Source of the DNA: an uncultured Tenacibaculum sp.
GTDB taxonomy: Bacteria > Bacteroidota > Bacteroidia > Flavobacteriales > Flavobacteriaceae
Length of the DNA: 64,000 bases
Assembly: GCF_947495995.1 (NCBI RefSeq)
Contig: NZ_CANMAX010000001.1
Span: forward strand, 186,001-250,000
Direction of reading: 5' to 3'
In this document: piece by piece, positions 44,825 through 53,061 of the stretch
How the letters are laid out: each line of letters opens with the position of its first letter
How positions within the stretch are numbered: position 1 is the first letter of the stretch
Translations under genes and position numbers: made by a program
The notes under the pieces: generated by a model
The model's input: only the letters and a program-made list of their open reading frames with translations
Databases searched by the model: none
What the model was told of the DNA's origin: nothing

Positions 44825-46666
44825 TTACGCTAAAGCCATTTCTTGATTTCTAATTACAGGAATACTAACTATAACTTTTGTTCCGTTTCCTTTAGACGAT
44901 TCTATAAGGAAATTACCATTCATCATTTTTATTCTTGCTTTAATTTGGTTTAAACCAATACCAGCTTCTTCATCTGACTTTTGATCGAAACCATCTCCAT
45001 CATCTTTCACAATAAGGTTTATTGCATCTAATTCTTCTTCTAACATAATGTATGCGTTTTTAGCGTTACTATGTTTTAAAATATTATTCACTAATTCTTG
45101 TATAATATTAAATACTTTAATTTCAAAATCTTGTGAATAACGATATACATTACTTATTGCTGTACTTATTTTGATTTCTGAGTTTGAGAATTTTTTAGCT
45201 ACATCTTTTATTGCGTATTCAAGACCAAACTTTAACAGAATAGAAGAAACTAAATTATGTGATAAATCACGTATTTTTTCTGAAGCTTCGGTAATAATTT
45301 GTTGTGTTTTTTGAAGCTCTTCGGGTATGTTATCTCCGTATTGTTTTTGTGTAGCTTCTAAATGCATGTTTGCAGAAGATAATAATGCACTTACATTATC
45401 GTGTAAAATTTCCGCTATTTGTTTACGCTCTGTTTCTTTACCATCGAGAGTAGCATTTAGAATTTTTACTTGAGCCTGAGAATTTAAACGTTCTAATCTA
45501 CGTTGTTGGCGTAATTCGTTTTGCGAAAGTTTTAAACTTAAATTACGTTGGCGTAATTTATATAAGTTGGCTAGATATAATAGTAAAATAGAAATTAGAA
45601 CTCCAGTAGTACCAACAATCCAAGTTTTTTGTTCTTGTTTCGATTGTTGTTCGTCAGCTTTTTCTTGTACTATATTTACATCGTTCTTTGCTAAAATTCT
45701 ATTTAATTCTTTCTTTAATTCATTATCTTTCAAACTATCTCTGATTGCATATGATTTTGTAACAAAATCATATGCAGTATAATCTTTTAAATTATACAAA
45801 GCCCAAGCAATGTTGTCATATAATATCTCTTTATATCGAACTGCTTTTAGTGATTTTTCATTTTCTAAAAAAGTAAGAGCCTCTCCATACAACTCTCTAC
45901 CTTTTTTGTATTCTTTTCTTTGTATATAAACTGTCGCTAAATTAGTATATCCCAAAGCAACAGACATATTTTCTTCAAGATCAGTATTAATTTGTATCGA
46001 TTTTCTCATATACCTTTCAGCAATAGATAAACTATCCTCTAAAACAGCTATATTACCTAAATGAGAATATGTTTTTGCTTTGAAACCTAAAATCTCAAAT
46101 GAAACATTATTAATATCAGAAATCTTTTTCAAATAATATTTTGCGCTATCTAACTTCTTTTTTCTTGAATAATATGTTGACATTAAAAAGTAAATGTCTG
46201 CTTTCAAAACATCCTGATCTTCATTAGTCTCACTAATAAAATTATTACTATCTAATGTCTTCAGTGATTTTTTTAGATATTTAAAAGCTATTGGAACTGT
46301 TTTACCTATACTATCCTTAACTAATTCTTCTTCAATTCTATTTAAAAGTGAATCACCTATGGTATTAAAGGATGATTTATTTGCTAAATCTTCAAGTAGA
46401 AGTTTACCAATAAGTAAACTGACTTTAGCTTCAAGAATCTTATTTCCCAGATCCTTATTAGCTAATGGCAATATTTTTTCAAGAGATTTTGTGTAATTTT
46501 CCTGTTCATAAAGAATATTTGCATATTCATATACTCTAATAGAGGTACTATCTTGTACCTTTTGGATATAACTATAAGAGGTTAAAGCTGAGTGGGCAGA
46601 CTCAGCTTTAACTTTCAAACATAAAAATATAAAAACAAGGGGGACAATGTTTTTCACATTTACCAT
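44825..46666 (-). CDS. NarX/DesK-type sensor histidine kinase with TPR sensor region
   Basis: This 613-aa protein has a signal peptide (about 1-22), a periplasmic TPR-like helical region (about 40-340), one membrane helix (about 350-368) and a cytosolic kinase. The dimerisation/phosphoacceptor site is HisKA_3-type with H422 in ERKQIAEILHDN, and the ATPase N-box is NNILKHSN followed by DDGDGFD and GIGLNQI. It should phosphorylate the NarL-type regulator upstream. A lipoprotein gene lies 21 bp upstream in the same direction, suggesting the pair is co-transcribed and that the lipoprotein may affect sensing. The signal is unknown. Confidence 0.9.
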   Translation of the reverse strand: MVNVKNIVPLVFIFLCLKVKAESAHSALTSYSYIQKVQDSTSIRVYEYANILYEQENYTKSLEKILPLANKDLGNKILEAKVSLLIGKLLLEDLANKSSFNTIGDSLLNRIEEELVKDSIGKTVPIAFKYLKKSLKTLDSNNFISETNEDQDVLKADIYFLMSTYYSRKKKLDSAKYYLKKISDINNVSFEILGFKAKTYSHLGNIAVLEDSLSIAERYMRKSIQINTDLEENMSVALGYTNLATVYIQRKEYKKGRELYGEALTFLENEKSLKAVRYKEILYDNIAWALYNLKDYTAYDFVTKSYAIRDSLKDNELKKELNRILAKNDVNIVQEKADEQQSKQEQKTWIVGTTGVLISILLLYLANLYKLRQRNLSLKLSQNELRQQRRLERLNSQAQVKILNATLDGKETERKQIAEILHDNVSALLSSANMHLEATQKQYGDNIPEELQKTQQIITEASEKIRDLSHNLVSSILLKFGLEYAIKDVAKKFSNSEIKISTAISNVYRYSQDFEIKVFNIIQELVNNILKHSNAKNAYIMLEEELDAINLIVKDDGDGFDQKSDEEAGIGLNQIKARIKMMNGNFLIESSKGNGTKVIVSIPVIRNQEMALA

Positions 46667-46687
46667 AATATGGCTAATTATATTAAT

Positions 46688-47392
46688 TTAATAAGCAGTC
46701 TCCCAAATAAGTCTTGGTACTCTTTGAGTTCTTACTTCCGCAACTCTTGATAATACTTGAGCGTCATTTTTTAAGTAATTTACAAAATCTATTTGTAATG
46801 GTAAATACTCAGTTTTGTTATATAACTTAGTAAAAGAAGTAGTTTTTGACACTCCTTCTTTTAAGTGTACTTCATAAATATTTTCGTCTGCGTTATATTT
46901 AAATTCTACTTGAACTCCATCACGTACTGTAAAATCTAATACATATTGACCGTCTCCAAAACTTTCAACACTATATGTTTGTAAAAAGTTAGTACTAATT
47001 TCACCTTTTGCTAGAATTACATTCTCATCTTCAACAGTAATTGATCTTCTTTCTTCTCCATTTTCAACTACTTGTAATTCTAATTTATCGTTTTTCAGAT
47101 CTAATTCAGCTGAATTATTTGTATTTCTATTTACAACGTCATTTTTTGTTTCGAATACATTTAACGTTGTAACATCTATATTTGAATCTTTATCTAAATT
47201 TGCTTGTGCATTTTTAGCTAATGTATAATCTACGGTATACTTACCGTTAGCATCTCTACTTATTTTTTGTGACTGGATTAGAGATTTATTAACACCCTCT
47301 ACTTCAGTATTTAAAACATCATTATCTTCTGTACTACAAGATGAAATTAATGTAGCAACTATCATTAAAAAAGGTATGTATCTTTTTGTCAT
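46688..47392 (-). CDS. lipoprotein between two-component genes
   Basis: This 234-aa protein has a lipobox (LISSC, Cys19) and an acidic, Asn/Asp-rich mature part with predicted beta strands (YTVDYTLAKNAQ, QYVLDFTVRDG, VEFKYNADENIYEVHLKEG). I do not recognise the family. It lies between the NarL-type regulator and the histidine kinase and is 21 bp from the kinase gene, so it may be a sensory accessory or the regulated output. The leader has an unusual G/C homopolymer. Confidence 0.55.
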   Translation of the reverse strand: MTKRYIPFLMIVATLISSCSTEDNDVLNTEVEGVNKSLIQSQKISRDANGKYTVDYTLAKNAQANLDKDSNIDVTTLNVFETKNDVVNRNTNNSAELDLKNDKLELQVVENGEERRSITVEDENVILAKGEISTNFLQTYSVESFGDGQYVLDFTVRDGVQVEFKYNADENIYEVHLKEGVSKTTSFTKLYNKTEYLPLQIDFVNYLKNDAQVLSRVAEVRTQRVPRLIWETAY

Positions 47393-47515
47393 GGGACTTA
47401 AATTTTAAAAAATGGATTATAAACTTTTAAAAAAGGTAGAATTCGGGGGGACTACATTTTTAAAAAATGTGAAAAAGTAGTAGGCCCGACAATATATAGA
47501 TAATACAGTCTCTGA

Positions 47516-47524
47516 GGGGGGGGG
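47516..47524. repeat. G9/C9 homopolymer in the lipoprotein leader
   Basis: Nine consecutive G lie 124 bp before the lipoprotein start, in a genome where such runs are rare; a G6 run occurs at 47444-47449. Tracts of this length are prone to slipped-strand length change. Confidence 0.6.
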
Positions 47525-47573
47525 AACATATATAAGGACGGGGAACCTCTATATAAAATTGAAGGGAGGTCGA

Positions 47574-48233
47574 TTAAACTATATTATTTTTAACAGCATA
47601 TATTGCCAAACCTACTACATTTTTCACTTTTAACTTTTTATACAAGTTTCTTCTATGAGTTTCTATTGTTTTGACCGTTAGGTCTAATTTCTTTGCTATT
47701 TCTGAAGTACTTAATTCTTGAGTGATCAATTTTAAGACTTCAATTTCTCTTTCGGTAAGTGGTTCTACAACAGAACTACTCTTAATTGCATCGTCGGTTT
47801 TGGTATCATTAATATATAAATCGAATAAACTTTCTTTTATATTATCGCTATAATACTTTTCGCCACGATGTACCGCCTTGATAGCTTTAATTATGTGGTC
47901 GCTTGCCGAGCTTTTTTCTATGAAACCTTTTGCACCAAGTGCAATCATTTCTTGAACAAGCTTCGGGTCGCTTAAACCAGATAGTATAATGGTCTTTTGA
48001 TCTACGCTTCTATTTTTAAACGCTTTTAAAACACCTATACCATCTAATTTTGGCATGTTAATATCAAGTACAAGAACGTCGGCTTTTTTGGTTCGGGCCC
48101 ATTCTACAACATCTTTTCCCGTGAGTGAGTAGCCTTCTAACTCAATGTCATCTTCTGTTTTAATTAACGCTGAAATTCCGTCAATAATAATTTGATGATC
48201 GTCAGCGATATGAACTTTGATTTTCTTTATCAT
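47574..48233 (-). CDS. NarL/FixJ-type response regulator
   Basis: This 219-aa protein has a receiver domain (about 5-125) with phosphoacceptor D57 in LVLDINMP, acidic pair D11/D12, Thr/Ser at ILSGLSD and Lys in FIEKSSA. A LuxR-type HTH domain (about 153-215: LTEREIEVLKLI, TVKTIETHRRNLYKKL) follows. It is the likely partner of the HisKA_3 kinase two genes downstream. The 5' leader contains a large cruciform-like hairpin. Confidence 0.93.
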   Translation of the reverse strand: MIKKIKVHIADDHQIIIDGISALIKTEDDIELEGYSLTGKDVVEWARTKKADVLVLDINMPKLDGIGVLKAFKNRSVDQKTIILSGLSDPKLVQEMIALGAKGFIEKSSASDHIIKAIKAVHRGEKYYSDNIKESLFDLYINDTKTDDAIKSSSVVEPLTEREIEVLKLITQELSTSEIAKKLDLTVKTIETHRRNLYKKLKVKNVVGLAIYAVKNNIV

Positions 48234-48294
48234 TGTTACATGTACAAATTTATAAGGTTAATGCGTTGTAGCCAAATTACAAACACCCTGAAAA

Positions 48295-48341
48295 CCTTCT
48301 CAGGGTTTACCCTGAGCGTCTAAGGGTAAACCCTTAGAAGG
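48295..48341. repeat. compound inverted repeat in the response regulator leader
   Basis: CCTTCT and AGGGTTTACCCT (48295-48313) pair with AGGGTAAACCCT and AGAAGG (48323-48341) in an 18-bp stem with one mismatch and a 9-nt loop. Each arm can also fold on itself (CTCAGGG/CCCTGAG and CTAAGGG/CCCTTAG), so one long or two short hairpins are possible. Confidence 0.7.
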
Positions 48342-48379
48342 ATATCGTGGAGGCCTTTATTTATCTACAATTGTGATTT

Positions 48380-48387
48380 CAAATGTA
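48380..48387 (-). promoter_or_regulatory. possible -7 element for the response regulator gene
   Basis: The minus strand reads TACATTTG. A transcript from it would include the compound hairpin in its 5' leader. A TTG is present but the spacing (25 bp) is long. Confidence 0.42.
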
Positions 48388-48476
48388 GCGATTAAAATTT
48401 TAGCTTTTCATTCAAAAAATTCTAAAAAAGGGTAATGAAACGCCATTTTTTAACATAATATCTTTATAACAGAAAA

Positions 48477-48504
48477 AAACCGAGAATAGTATTATTCTCG
48501 GTTT
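48477..48504 (-). terminator. intrinsic terminator after the DUF4293 gene
   Basis: The perfect 12-bp stem AAACCGAGAATA/TATTCTCGGTTT with a 4-nt loop is followed on the minus strand by TTTTCTG. Confidence 0.85.
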
Positions 48505-48534
48505 ATTCGCACTAAATATATTAAGATGTTAGGT

Positions 48535-48966
48535 TTATCGTAATCTGTCTACAGATTTTACAAGATCTTCATCCTTTTTAATGGCTATGTTCGCTAATGT
48601 TAGCAGAACAATTGAAACAATAGGTATGAACATCCCAATACCTTTCTCAGAAACCGCAGCTTCTCCAGATAATGTTAGAGACAAATATACCAACACCCCT
48701 AATAAAAAAAAGTTTGTCAAAATATTAAGTCGCCCTAATACAAATTGCAATTGTCTATTCTTAAATAAGAATATGGTTATTACAGATAATAGAGCCGATA
48801 CAAAAAATGCTACAGGAATACTTTTTTCTAAAAAAGATGTAGCATGAAGAAAGTCTAATGAAAAGGTAGCACCTTTAGCAGTACTCCAAACATTAAAAAC
48901 AAAGGTTAAACCTCCAGAAATAATTCCGGCGATTAGTAGGTATAACGATTGTATTCTTTGTATCAT
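48535..48966 (-). CDS. DUF4293 membrane protein
   Basis: This 143-aa protein starts MIQRIQSLYLLIA, the hallmark of DUF4293, and has four predicted membrane helices (about 8-24, 48-66, 79-97, 108-126). The family is restricted mostly to Bacteroidota, where it is typically found divergent from rho, as here. The function is unknown. It has its own terminator and a probable promoter. Confidence 0.85.
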   Translation of the reverse strand: MIQRIQSLYLLIAGIISGGLTFVFNVWSTAKGATFSLDFLHATSFLEKSIPVAFFVSALLSVITIFLFKNRQLQFVLGRLNILTNFFLLGVLVYLSLTLSGEAAVSEKGIGMFIPIVSIVLLTLANIAIKKDEDLVKSVDRLR

Positions 48967-48983
48967 ATTAAAAAATTGGAATG

Positions 48984-48991
48984 CAAATTTA
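48984..48991 (-). promoter_or_regulatory. possible -7 element for DUF4293
   Basis: The minus strand reads TAAATTTG, 18 bp upstream of the start codon, back to back with the rho promoter. No -33 element at normal spacing. Confidence 0.4.
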
Positions 48992-49016
48992 CACTTTCTT
49001 TTTTTAAAAAGAAACT

Positions 49017-49045
49017 TTGCAAATCAAAATATTTATCTATATTTG
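49017..49045 (+). promoter_or_regulatory. rho promoter
   Basis: TTG (49017-49019), an 18-bp spacer and TATATTTG (49038-49045) form a good Bacteroidota sigma-A-type promoter. The transcript would have a leader of about 115 nt before the rho ATG, long enough for autogenous control. Confidence 0.62.
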
Positions 49046-49168
49046 TCGAGTAAGGATACCTCACACCACTTACTTATTTACAAGTAAGCATTTCAAGAAA
49101 AATACCAAAAGATCTAATTTTCATCCCCTTATTTTCAAAAAAGATACTTATAATTTAAAAATATACTA

Positions 49169-50905
49169 ATGTTCGAAATCTCGGATTTAAAAGCTAAAAA
49201 ATTAGTTGAACTACAGGAAATTGCAAAAACAATTGGTTTAAAAAAGACAAGCCAATTGAAAAAGCTTGACCTTATCTACAAGATTTTAGACGCTCAAGCT
49301 GAAGCTTCTAAAGAACAGAAAAAGGAAACAAAACCTGCGGCTACAAAAGCTAAAACTGCTGAGCCTGCTGAGCCTGCTGAGAAAAAAGAAACAGAAAAAC
49401 CTGTTAAAGCAGAACCAAAAGCAGATAAACCTAAGAGAAAACGTATTACTAAATCTGTTGAACAATCTTCAGGTTCTTCTAAACCTAGTGCTGCACCTAG
49501 TACTACTACTGCTACTACTGTAAAGCAAGAGCCTAAAAAACCTCAACATTCTCATTCTAATAGTAATAACCAGAATTCTAATAGAGGTCATAAAAATTCA
49601 AACGCTGATAATAATAAGTCTCAAAACGATAATAATCAGCAACAAAGAAATAATAACCAGAACAGGAATAATAATCAGAACAGGAATAATAACCAGAATA
49701 GGAACAATAATAACAAACATCAAAACCAAAATAAAAATCAAGGACCTAAACACAAGAGCGGTAACCGTTATCGCGATCCTGATTTTGAATTTGATGGAAT
49801 TATTGAAAGCGAAGGTGTATTAGAAATGATGCCAGATGGTTATGGATTCTTACGTTCTTCTGACTATAATTATTTATCGTCTCCAGATGATATCTATGTA
49901 TCTCAATCTCAAATTAAATTATTTGGTTTAAAGACAGGAGATACTGTAAAAGGAAATGTTCGTCCACCAAAAGAAGGAGAAAAGTATTTCCCTTTAATTC
50001 GTGTATCTAAGATTAATGGATTAAATCCTAACATCGTTAGAGATCGTGTTTCTTTCGAACATTTAACTCCGCTTTTCGCTAATGAAAAATTCAATTTAGC
50101 TGAAAAAGGAAGTTCTTTATCAACTAGAATAATGGATTTATTCTCTCCAATTGGTAAAGGGCAACGTGGTATGTTAGTAGCACAACCTAAAACTGGTAAA
50201 ACCATGTTATTAAAGGATGTTGCAAACGCAATTGCTGCGAATCACCCAGAAGTTTATCAAATTGTATTATTAATTGATGAGCGTCCTGAGGAAGTTACAG
50301 ACATGAAACGTAGTGTTCGTGGTGAAGTAGTGGCTTCTACTTTCGATGAGCCTGCTGATAAGCATGTACGTGTAGCTAACATCGTACTAGAAAAAGCAAA
50401 ACGTTTAGTTGAATGTGGTCACGATGTAGTAATCTTATTAGATTCTATTACTCGTTTAGCCAGAGCATATAACACTGTAGCACCAGCTTCTGGTAAGATT
50501 TTATCTGGAGGTATTGATGCTAATGCTTTACACAAACCAAAACGTTTCTTTGGTGCGGCTCGTAACATTGAAAACGGAGGTTCTTTAACTATTATAGCTA
50601 CCGCTTTAACTGAAACAGGTTCTAAAATGGATGAAGTAATCTTTGAAGAATTCAAAGGAACTGGTAACATGGAACTTCAATTAGAGCGTAACATTGCTAA
50701 CCGTAGAATTTACCCAGCTATTGACTTAATTAAGTCTAGTACTCGTAGAGATGATTTATTATTAGATCCGAAAACAGTACAACGTATGTGGGTATTACGT
50801 AAATATTTAGCTGATATGAATCCTATTGAAGCTATGGAATTTATACAACAACGAATTAAAACATCTATCAATAACGACGAGTTCTTAATCTCAATGAACG
50901 GATAG
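49169..50905 (+). CDS. rho: transcription termination factor Rho with N/Q-rich insert
   Basis: This 578-aa Rho has the N-terminal helical subdomain (residues 1-42, [15 protein letters not shown]), then a disordered insert (about 45-200) rich in Lys/Ala/Pro/Glu at first and in Asn/Gln (residues 124-192) later. The RNA-binding cold-shock-like domain follows (about 205-280), then the ATPase core (Walker [11 protein letters not shown] near 337, Walker [19 protein letters not shown]-loop/R-loop region). It is the hexameric RNA helicase that terminates transcription. The insert is typical of Bacteroidota Rho and resembles the Bacteroides thetaiotaomicron segment reported to support phase separation. 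A terminator follows. Confidence 0.96.
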   Translation: MFEISDLKAKKLVELQEIAKTIGLKKTSQLKKLDLIYKILDAQAEASKEQKKETKPAATKAKTAEPAEPAEKKETEKPVKAEPKADKPKRKRITKSVEQSSGSSKPSAAPSTTTATTVKQEPKKPQHSHSNSNNQNSNRGHKNSNADNNKSQNDNNQQQRNNNQNRNNNQNRNNNQNRNNNNKHQNQNKNQGPKHKSGNRYRDPDFEFDGIIESEGVLEMMPDGYGFLRSSDYNYLSSPDDIYVSQSQIKLFGLKTGDTVKGNVRPPKEGEKYFPLIRVSKINGLNPNIVRDRVSFEHLTPLFANEKFNLAEKGSSLSTRIMDLFSPIGKGQRGMLVAQPKTGKTMLLKDVANAIAANHPEVYQIVLLIDERPEEVTDMKRSVRGEVVASTFDEPADKHVRVANIVLEKAKRLVECGHDVVILLDSITRLARAYNTVAPASGKILSGGIDANALHKPKRFFGAARNIENGGSLTIIATALTETGSKMDEVIFEEFKGTGNMELQLERNIANRRIYPAIDLIKSSTRRDDLLLDPKTVQRMWVLRKYLADMNPIEAMEFIQQRIKTSINNDEFLISMNG

Positions 50906-50935
50906 TATTAGTTTTTGATAAAAAAATACCATAAA

Positions 50936-50963
50936 AAAATACCCAATAATGGGTATTTTTTTT
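50936..50963 (+). terminator. rho intrinsic terminator
   Basis: The stem AAATACCC/GGGTATTT with a 6-nt loop is followed by a T-run ending at 50963, 31 bp after the rho stop. Confidence 0.8.
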
Positions 50964-50969
50964 ACACCT

Positions 50970-50987
50970 AATTAACATATGTTAATT
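50970..50987. repeat. 18-bp perfect palindrome
   Basis: AATTAACATATGTTAATT immediately follows the rho terminator. It might be a binding site or a promoter-region element for the candidate small RNA downstream; no function is shown. Confidence 0.4.
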
Positions 50988-51084
50988 TACAGATCGAAAG
51001 ATAAATGCCTTTCATCGAAACTTAAACGTCATTCATCTAAACTTTTAGCACACAAGAAGATAAACATTATATCTTTATTTACAG

Positions 51085-51240
51085 AAGTATGGGGCATATA
51101 TTTTGGTCACAAGCATTTTAATAATTTGGGAGCGATTTTAACATATTTATATTAAATAGACAGGCTCAAATATATTGTCACTTCCCCCGATTGACATTAT
51201 GGATTTGGATAATTCACTATTATCCAAATCTTTATTTTTT
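51085..51240 (+). ncRNA. candidate structured small RNA (6S-like shape)
   Basis: A plus-strand intrinsic terminator (51202-51240) lies here with no gene before it other than rho, which has its own terminator. The 110 bp upstream can form one long irregular hairpin: GGGG (51091) with CCCC (about 51185), AUAUAUUU with AAAUAUAU, and an AUUUUAAUA/UAUUAAAU inner stem, with an asymmetric internal bubble. It neighbours fau, next to which 6S RNA is found in proteobacteria, though here fau is convergent. A -7-like TATATTTTG lies inside the fold, so the 5' end is unclear. Family membership is not established. Confidence 0.3.
51202..51240 (+). terminator. orphan plus-strand intrinsic terminator
   Basis: The perfect 12-bp stem GATTTGGATAAT/ATTATCCAAATC with a 5-nt loop is followed by TTTATTTTTT on the plus strand. 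The minus strand has no U-tract after the stem. Confidence 0.75.
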
Positions 51241-51244
51241 ACAC

Positions 51245-51799
51245 CTATTCTACTTCTGGATAAATCACCTTATCTAAAGGCACGTCAAATTCATTTAAAT
51301 TATTGATTGAAGTTATAGGAGCAAAGAAGTTTAATCCTATAGTTTGTACAGTAGTTTTACAATCGCTTAAAAAACGATCATAAAAACCTTTCCCATAACC
51401 AACTCTATATTTTTTTTCATCTGAAATAAGTAGTGGTACAAAAACCAAATCAATTTCTTTTACATTAATCTCTAGCGCATTTTCTGGCTCAGGAATACCG
51501 TACTGATTAATAACTAAGGTTGTATCTTCTTCGAAAAAATAGTGTGTTAAAGTAGCATTAGAAAAATCACTTTTACTAATAATTATATTTTTATTAATGC
51601 TTCTTAAATAAGAGACTATAGGATATGTATTAATCTCTTTTTGCTTTTCGATTGGTAAGAAAATGTGAATATTTTGAACCTTGCTAAAATCAAAATTATA
51701 AATTTGATTATAAATGCTCTTTTGAAGGTTTTCTATAGATTCAAAGGATAAATCTTTTCGTTTCTGCTTATAGATTTTTCTCAGTTCATTTTTATTCAT
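51245..51799 (-). CDS. 5-formyltetrahydrofolate cyclo-ligase
   Basis: This 184-aa enzyme (MTHFS/Fau/YgfA family) uses ATP to convert 5-formyl-THF to 5,10-methenyl-THF. The basic N-terminus (RKIYKQKRKDL) and the signature GYGKGFYDRFL (about residues 140-150) are present, with VFVPLL before it. The length is normal. It lies 12 bp after the FAD dehydrogenase gene, so it may be the last gene of the hydroxyproline operon by position only. Confidence 0.92.
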   Translation of the reverse strand: MNKNELRKIYKQKRKDLSFESIENLQKSIYNQIYNFDFSKVQNIHIFLPIEKQKEINTYPIVSYLRSINKNIIISKSDFSNATLTHYFFEEDTTLVINQYGIPEPENALEINVKEIDLVFVPLLISDEKKYRVGYGKGFYDRFLSDCKTTVQTIGLNFFAPITSINNLNEFDVPLDKVIYPEVE

Positions 51800-51811
51800 G
51801 AAACAAAGATA

Positions 51812-53059
51812 TTAAGAAAATCGCTCTACTTGAAAAGGCGAAATATCCATACTTGTTGGTTTATTAAAAATAATTTCTGAAATTAATTTTCCTGTAGCCG
51901 GACCTAAACTCCATCCCATCATAGCATGACCTGTAGCTACAGTAACATTAGTAAGTTTAGAAACTCTACCGATATACGGCAAACCATCGGGGGAACATGG
52001 TCTTAAACCGCAACTTGAATTAGTTTTTTCTTCTGTAGTTATTTTTACTTGATCGTAATAACTTTCTGCTGCGTTTGCTATAGCGTTAACTCTTTTTGGA
52101 TTGATATTATGATTAATACCTCCCAACTCCATCGTACCCGCAAAACGAGTAACTCCTTCCATTGGTGTTACCGCAACTTTTGCTTCTAACAAAATTGACG
52201 GTAAATTAATATTTGTTGGTGTTGCTGTTTCTATTCGATATCCTTTTCCTGCTTGTACAGGAACTTGTAATTGTATTTTCTTTAATAAGTTTTGTGACCA
52301 AGAACCAGTTGCTACAACTAATTCATCAAATTGCAATTCTCCATTTGTAGTTGTTACTGTTGTCGCGTAATTCGATTTAATTTGAATATCGATAACCTCA
52401 GTTTCTGTTTTAAATACAACTCCTTTTTGAATTAAATAATCTTTCATTTGTTGCATAAAATCAACCGGAGTCATATGTGCATCTGACAAATAATGCACTG
52501 CCCCTTTTACAGTTGAATTTACACTAGGCTCTATATTTTGTAACGTTTCTTTTGATAAAAGATTTACTTCAAGTCCTAATTCTATAGCCTTTTTACCTAC
52601 ATTCCATTCTGCTTCACCTTCTTTATCTGTTTTGTAAAGCATTAACAGCCCTTTATTCTCATAAAAGAAATCAAAAACATTTTCGCTTTTCATTTCTTCA
52701 TACAATTGCTTACTCAGCAAATTAATATCTCGAATAACCGGAATTGAGCTTTTAACTTTTGCTGAAGTTGCTGACTGTTTAAACAACCAAGACCATTTTA
52801 AAAAATCAAAATCTAGTCTTGTTTTCACATAAAACGGACTAGAAGAATTAAACATCCATTTTATTCCTTTTGTGATTATCCCAGGACTTGCTAAAGAAAT
52901 AATATGACTAGGTGTAATTAAACCAGCATTTACATAAGAAGCTCCCGAAGAAAAATTAGATTTATCAACCACAATAACTTCGGTTGCTTCTTTTTGCAAA
53001 TAATAGGCTGTACTTAGCCCAATTATACCCCCTCCAATTATTACTATTCTCTTTTTCAT
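51812..53059 (-). CDS. FAD-dependent D-amino acid dehydrogenase (D-hydroxyproline dehydrogenase)
   Basis: This 415-aa DadA-like flavoprotein has an FAD-binding GGGIIG motif (residues 8-13) and the C-terminal GLRPCSPDGLPYIG and GHAMMGWSLGPATG blocks typical of DAO-family enzymes. Within this operon it should oxidise cis-4-hydroxy-D-proline, made by the epimerase, to 1-pyrroline-4-hydroxy-2-carboxylate. No N-terminal signal is present; it probably passes electrons to the quinone pool at the inner membrane. It starts 2 bp after the epimerase gene. Confidence 0.85.
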   Translation of the reverse strand: MKKRIVIIGGGIIGLSTAYYLQKEATEVIVVDKSNFSSGASYVNAGLITPSHIISLASPGIITKGIKWMFNSSSPFYVKTRLDFDFLKWSWLFKQSATSAKVKSSIPVIRDINLLSKQLYEEMKSENVFDFFYENKGLLMLYKTDKEGEAEWNVGKKAIELGLEVNLLSKETLQNIEPSVNSTVKGAVHYLSDAHMTPVDFMQQMKDYLIQKGVVFKTETEVIDIQIKSNYATTVTTTNGELQFDELVVATGSWSQNLLKKIQLQVPVQAGKGYRIETATPTNINLPSILLEAKVAVTPMEGVTRFAGTMELGGINHNINPKRVNAIANAAESYYDQVKITTEEKTNSSCGLRPCSPDGLPYIGRVSKLTNVTVATGHAMMGWSLGPATGKLISEIIFNKPTSMDISPFQVERFS

Positions 53060-53061
53060 TT

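Noticed and set aside
49540..49745. CRISPR-like or tandem DNA repeat
   Set aside because: The repeats are in-frame Asn/Gln codons of the Rho insert, not spaced direct repeats.
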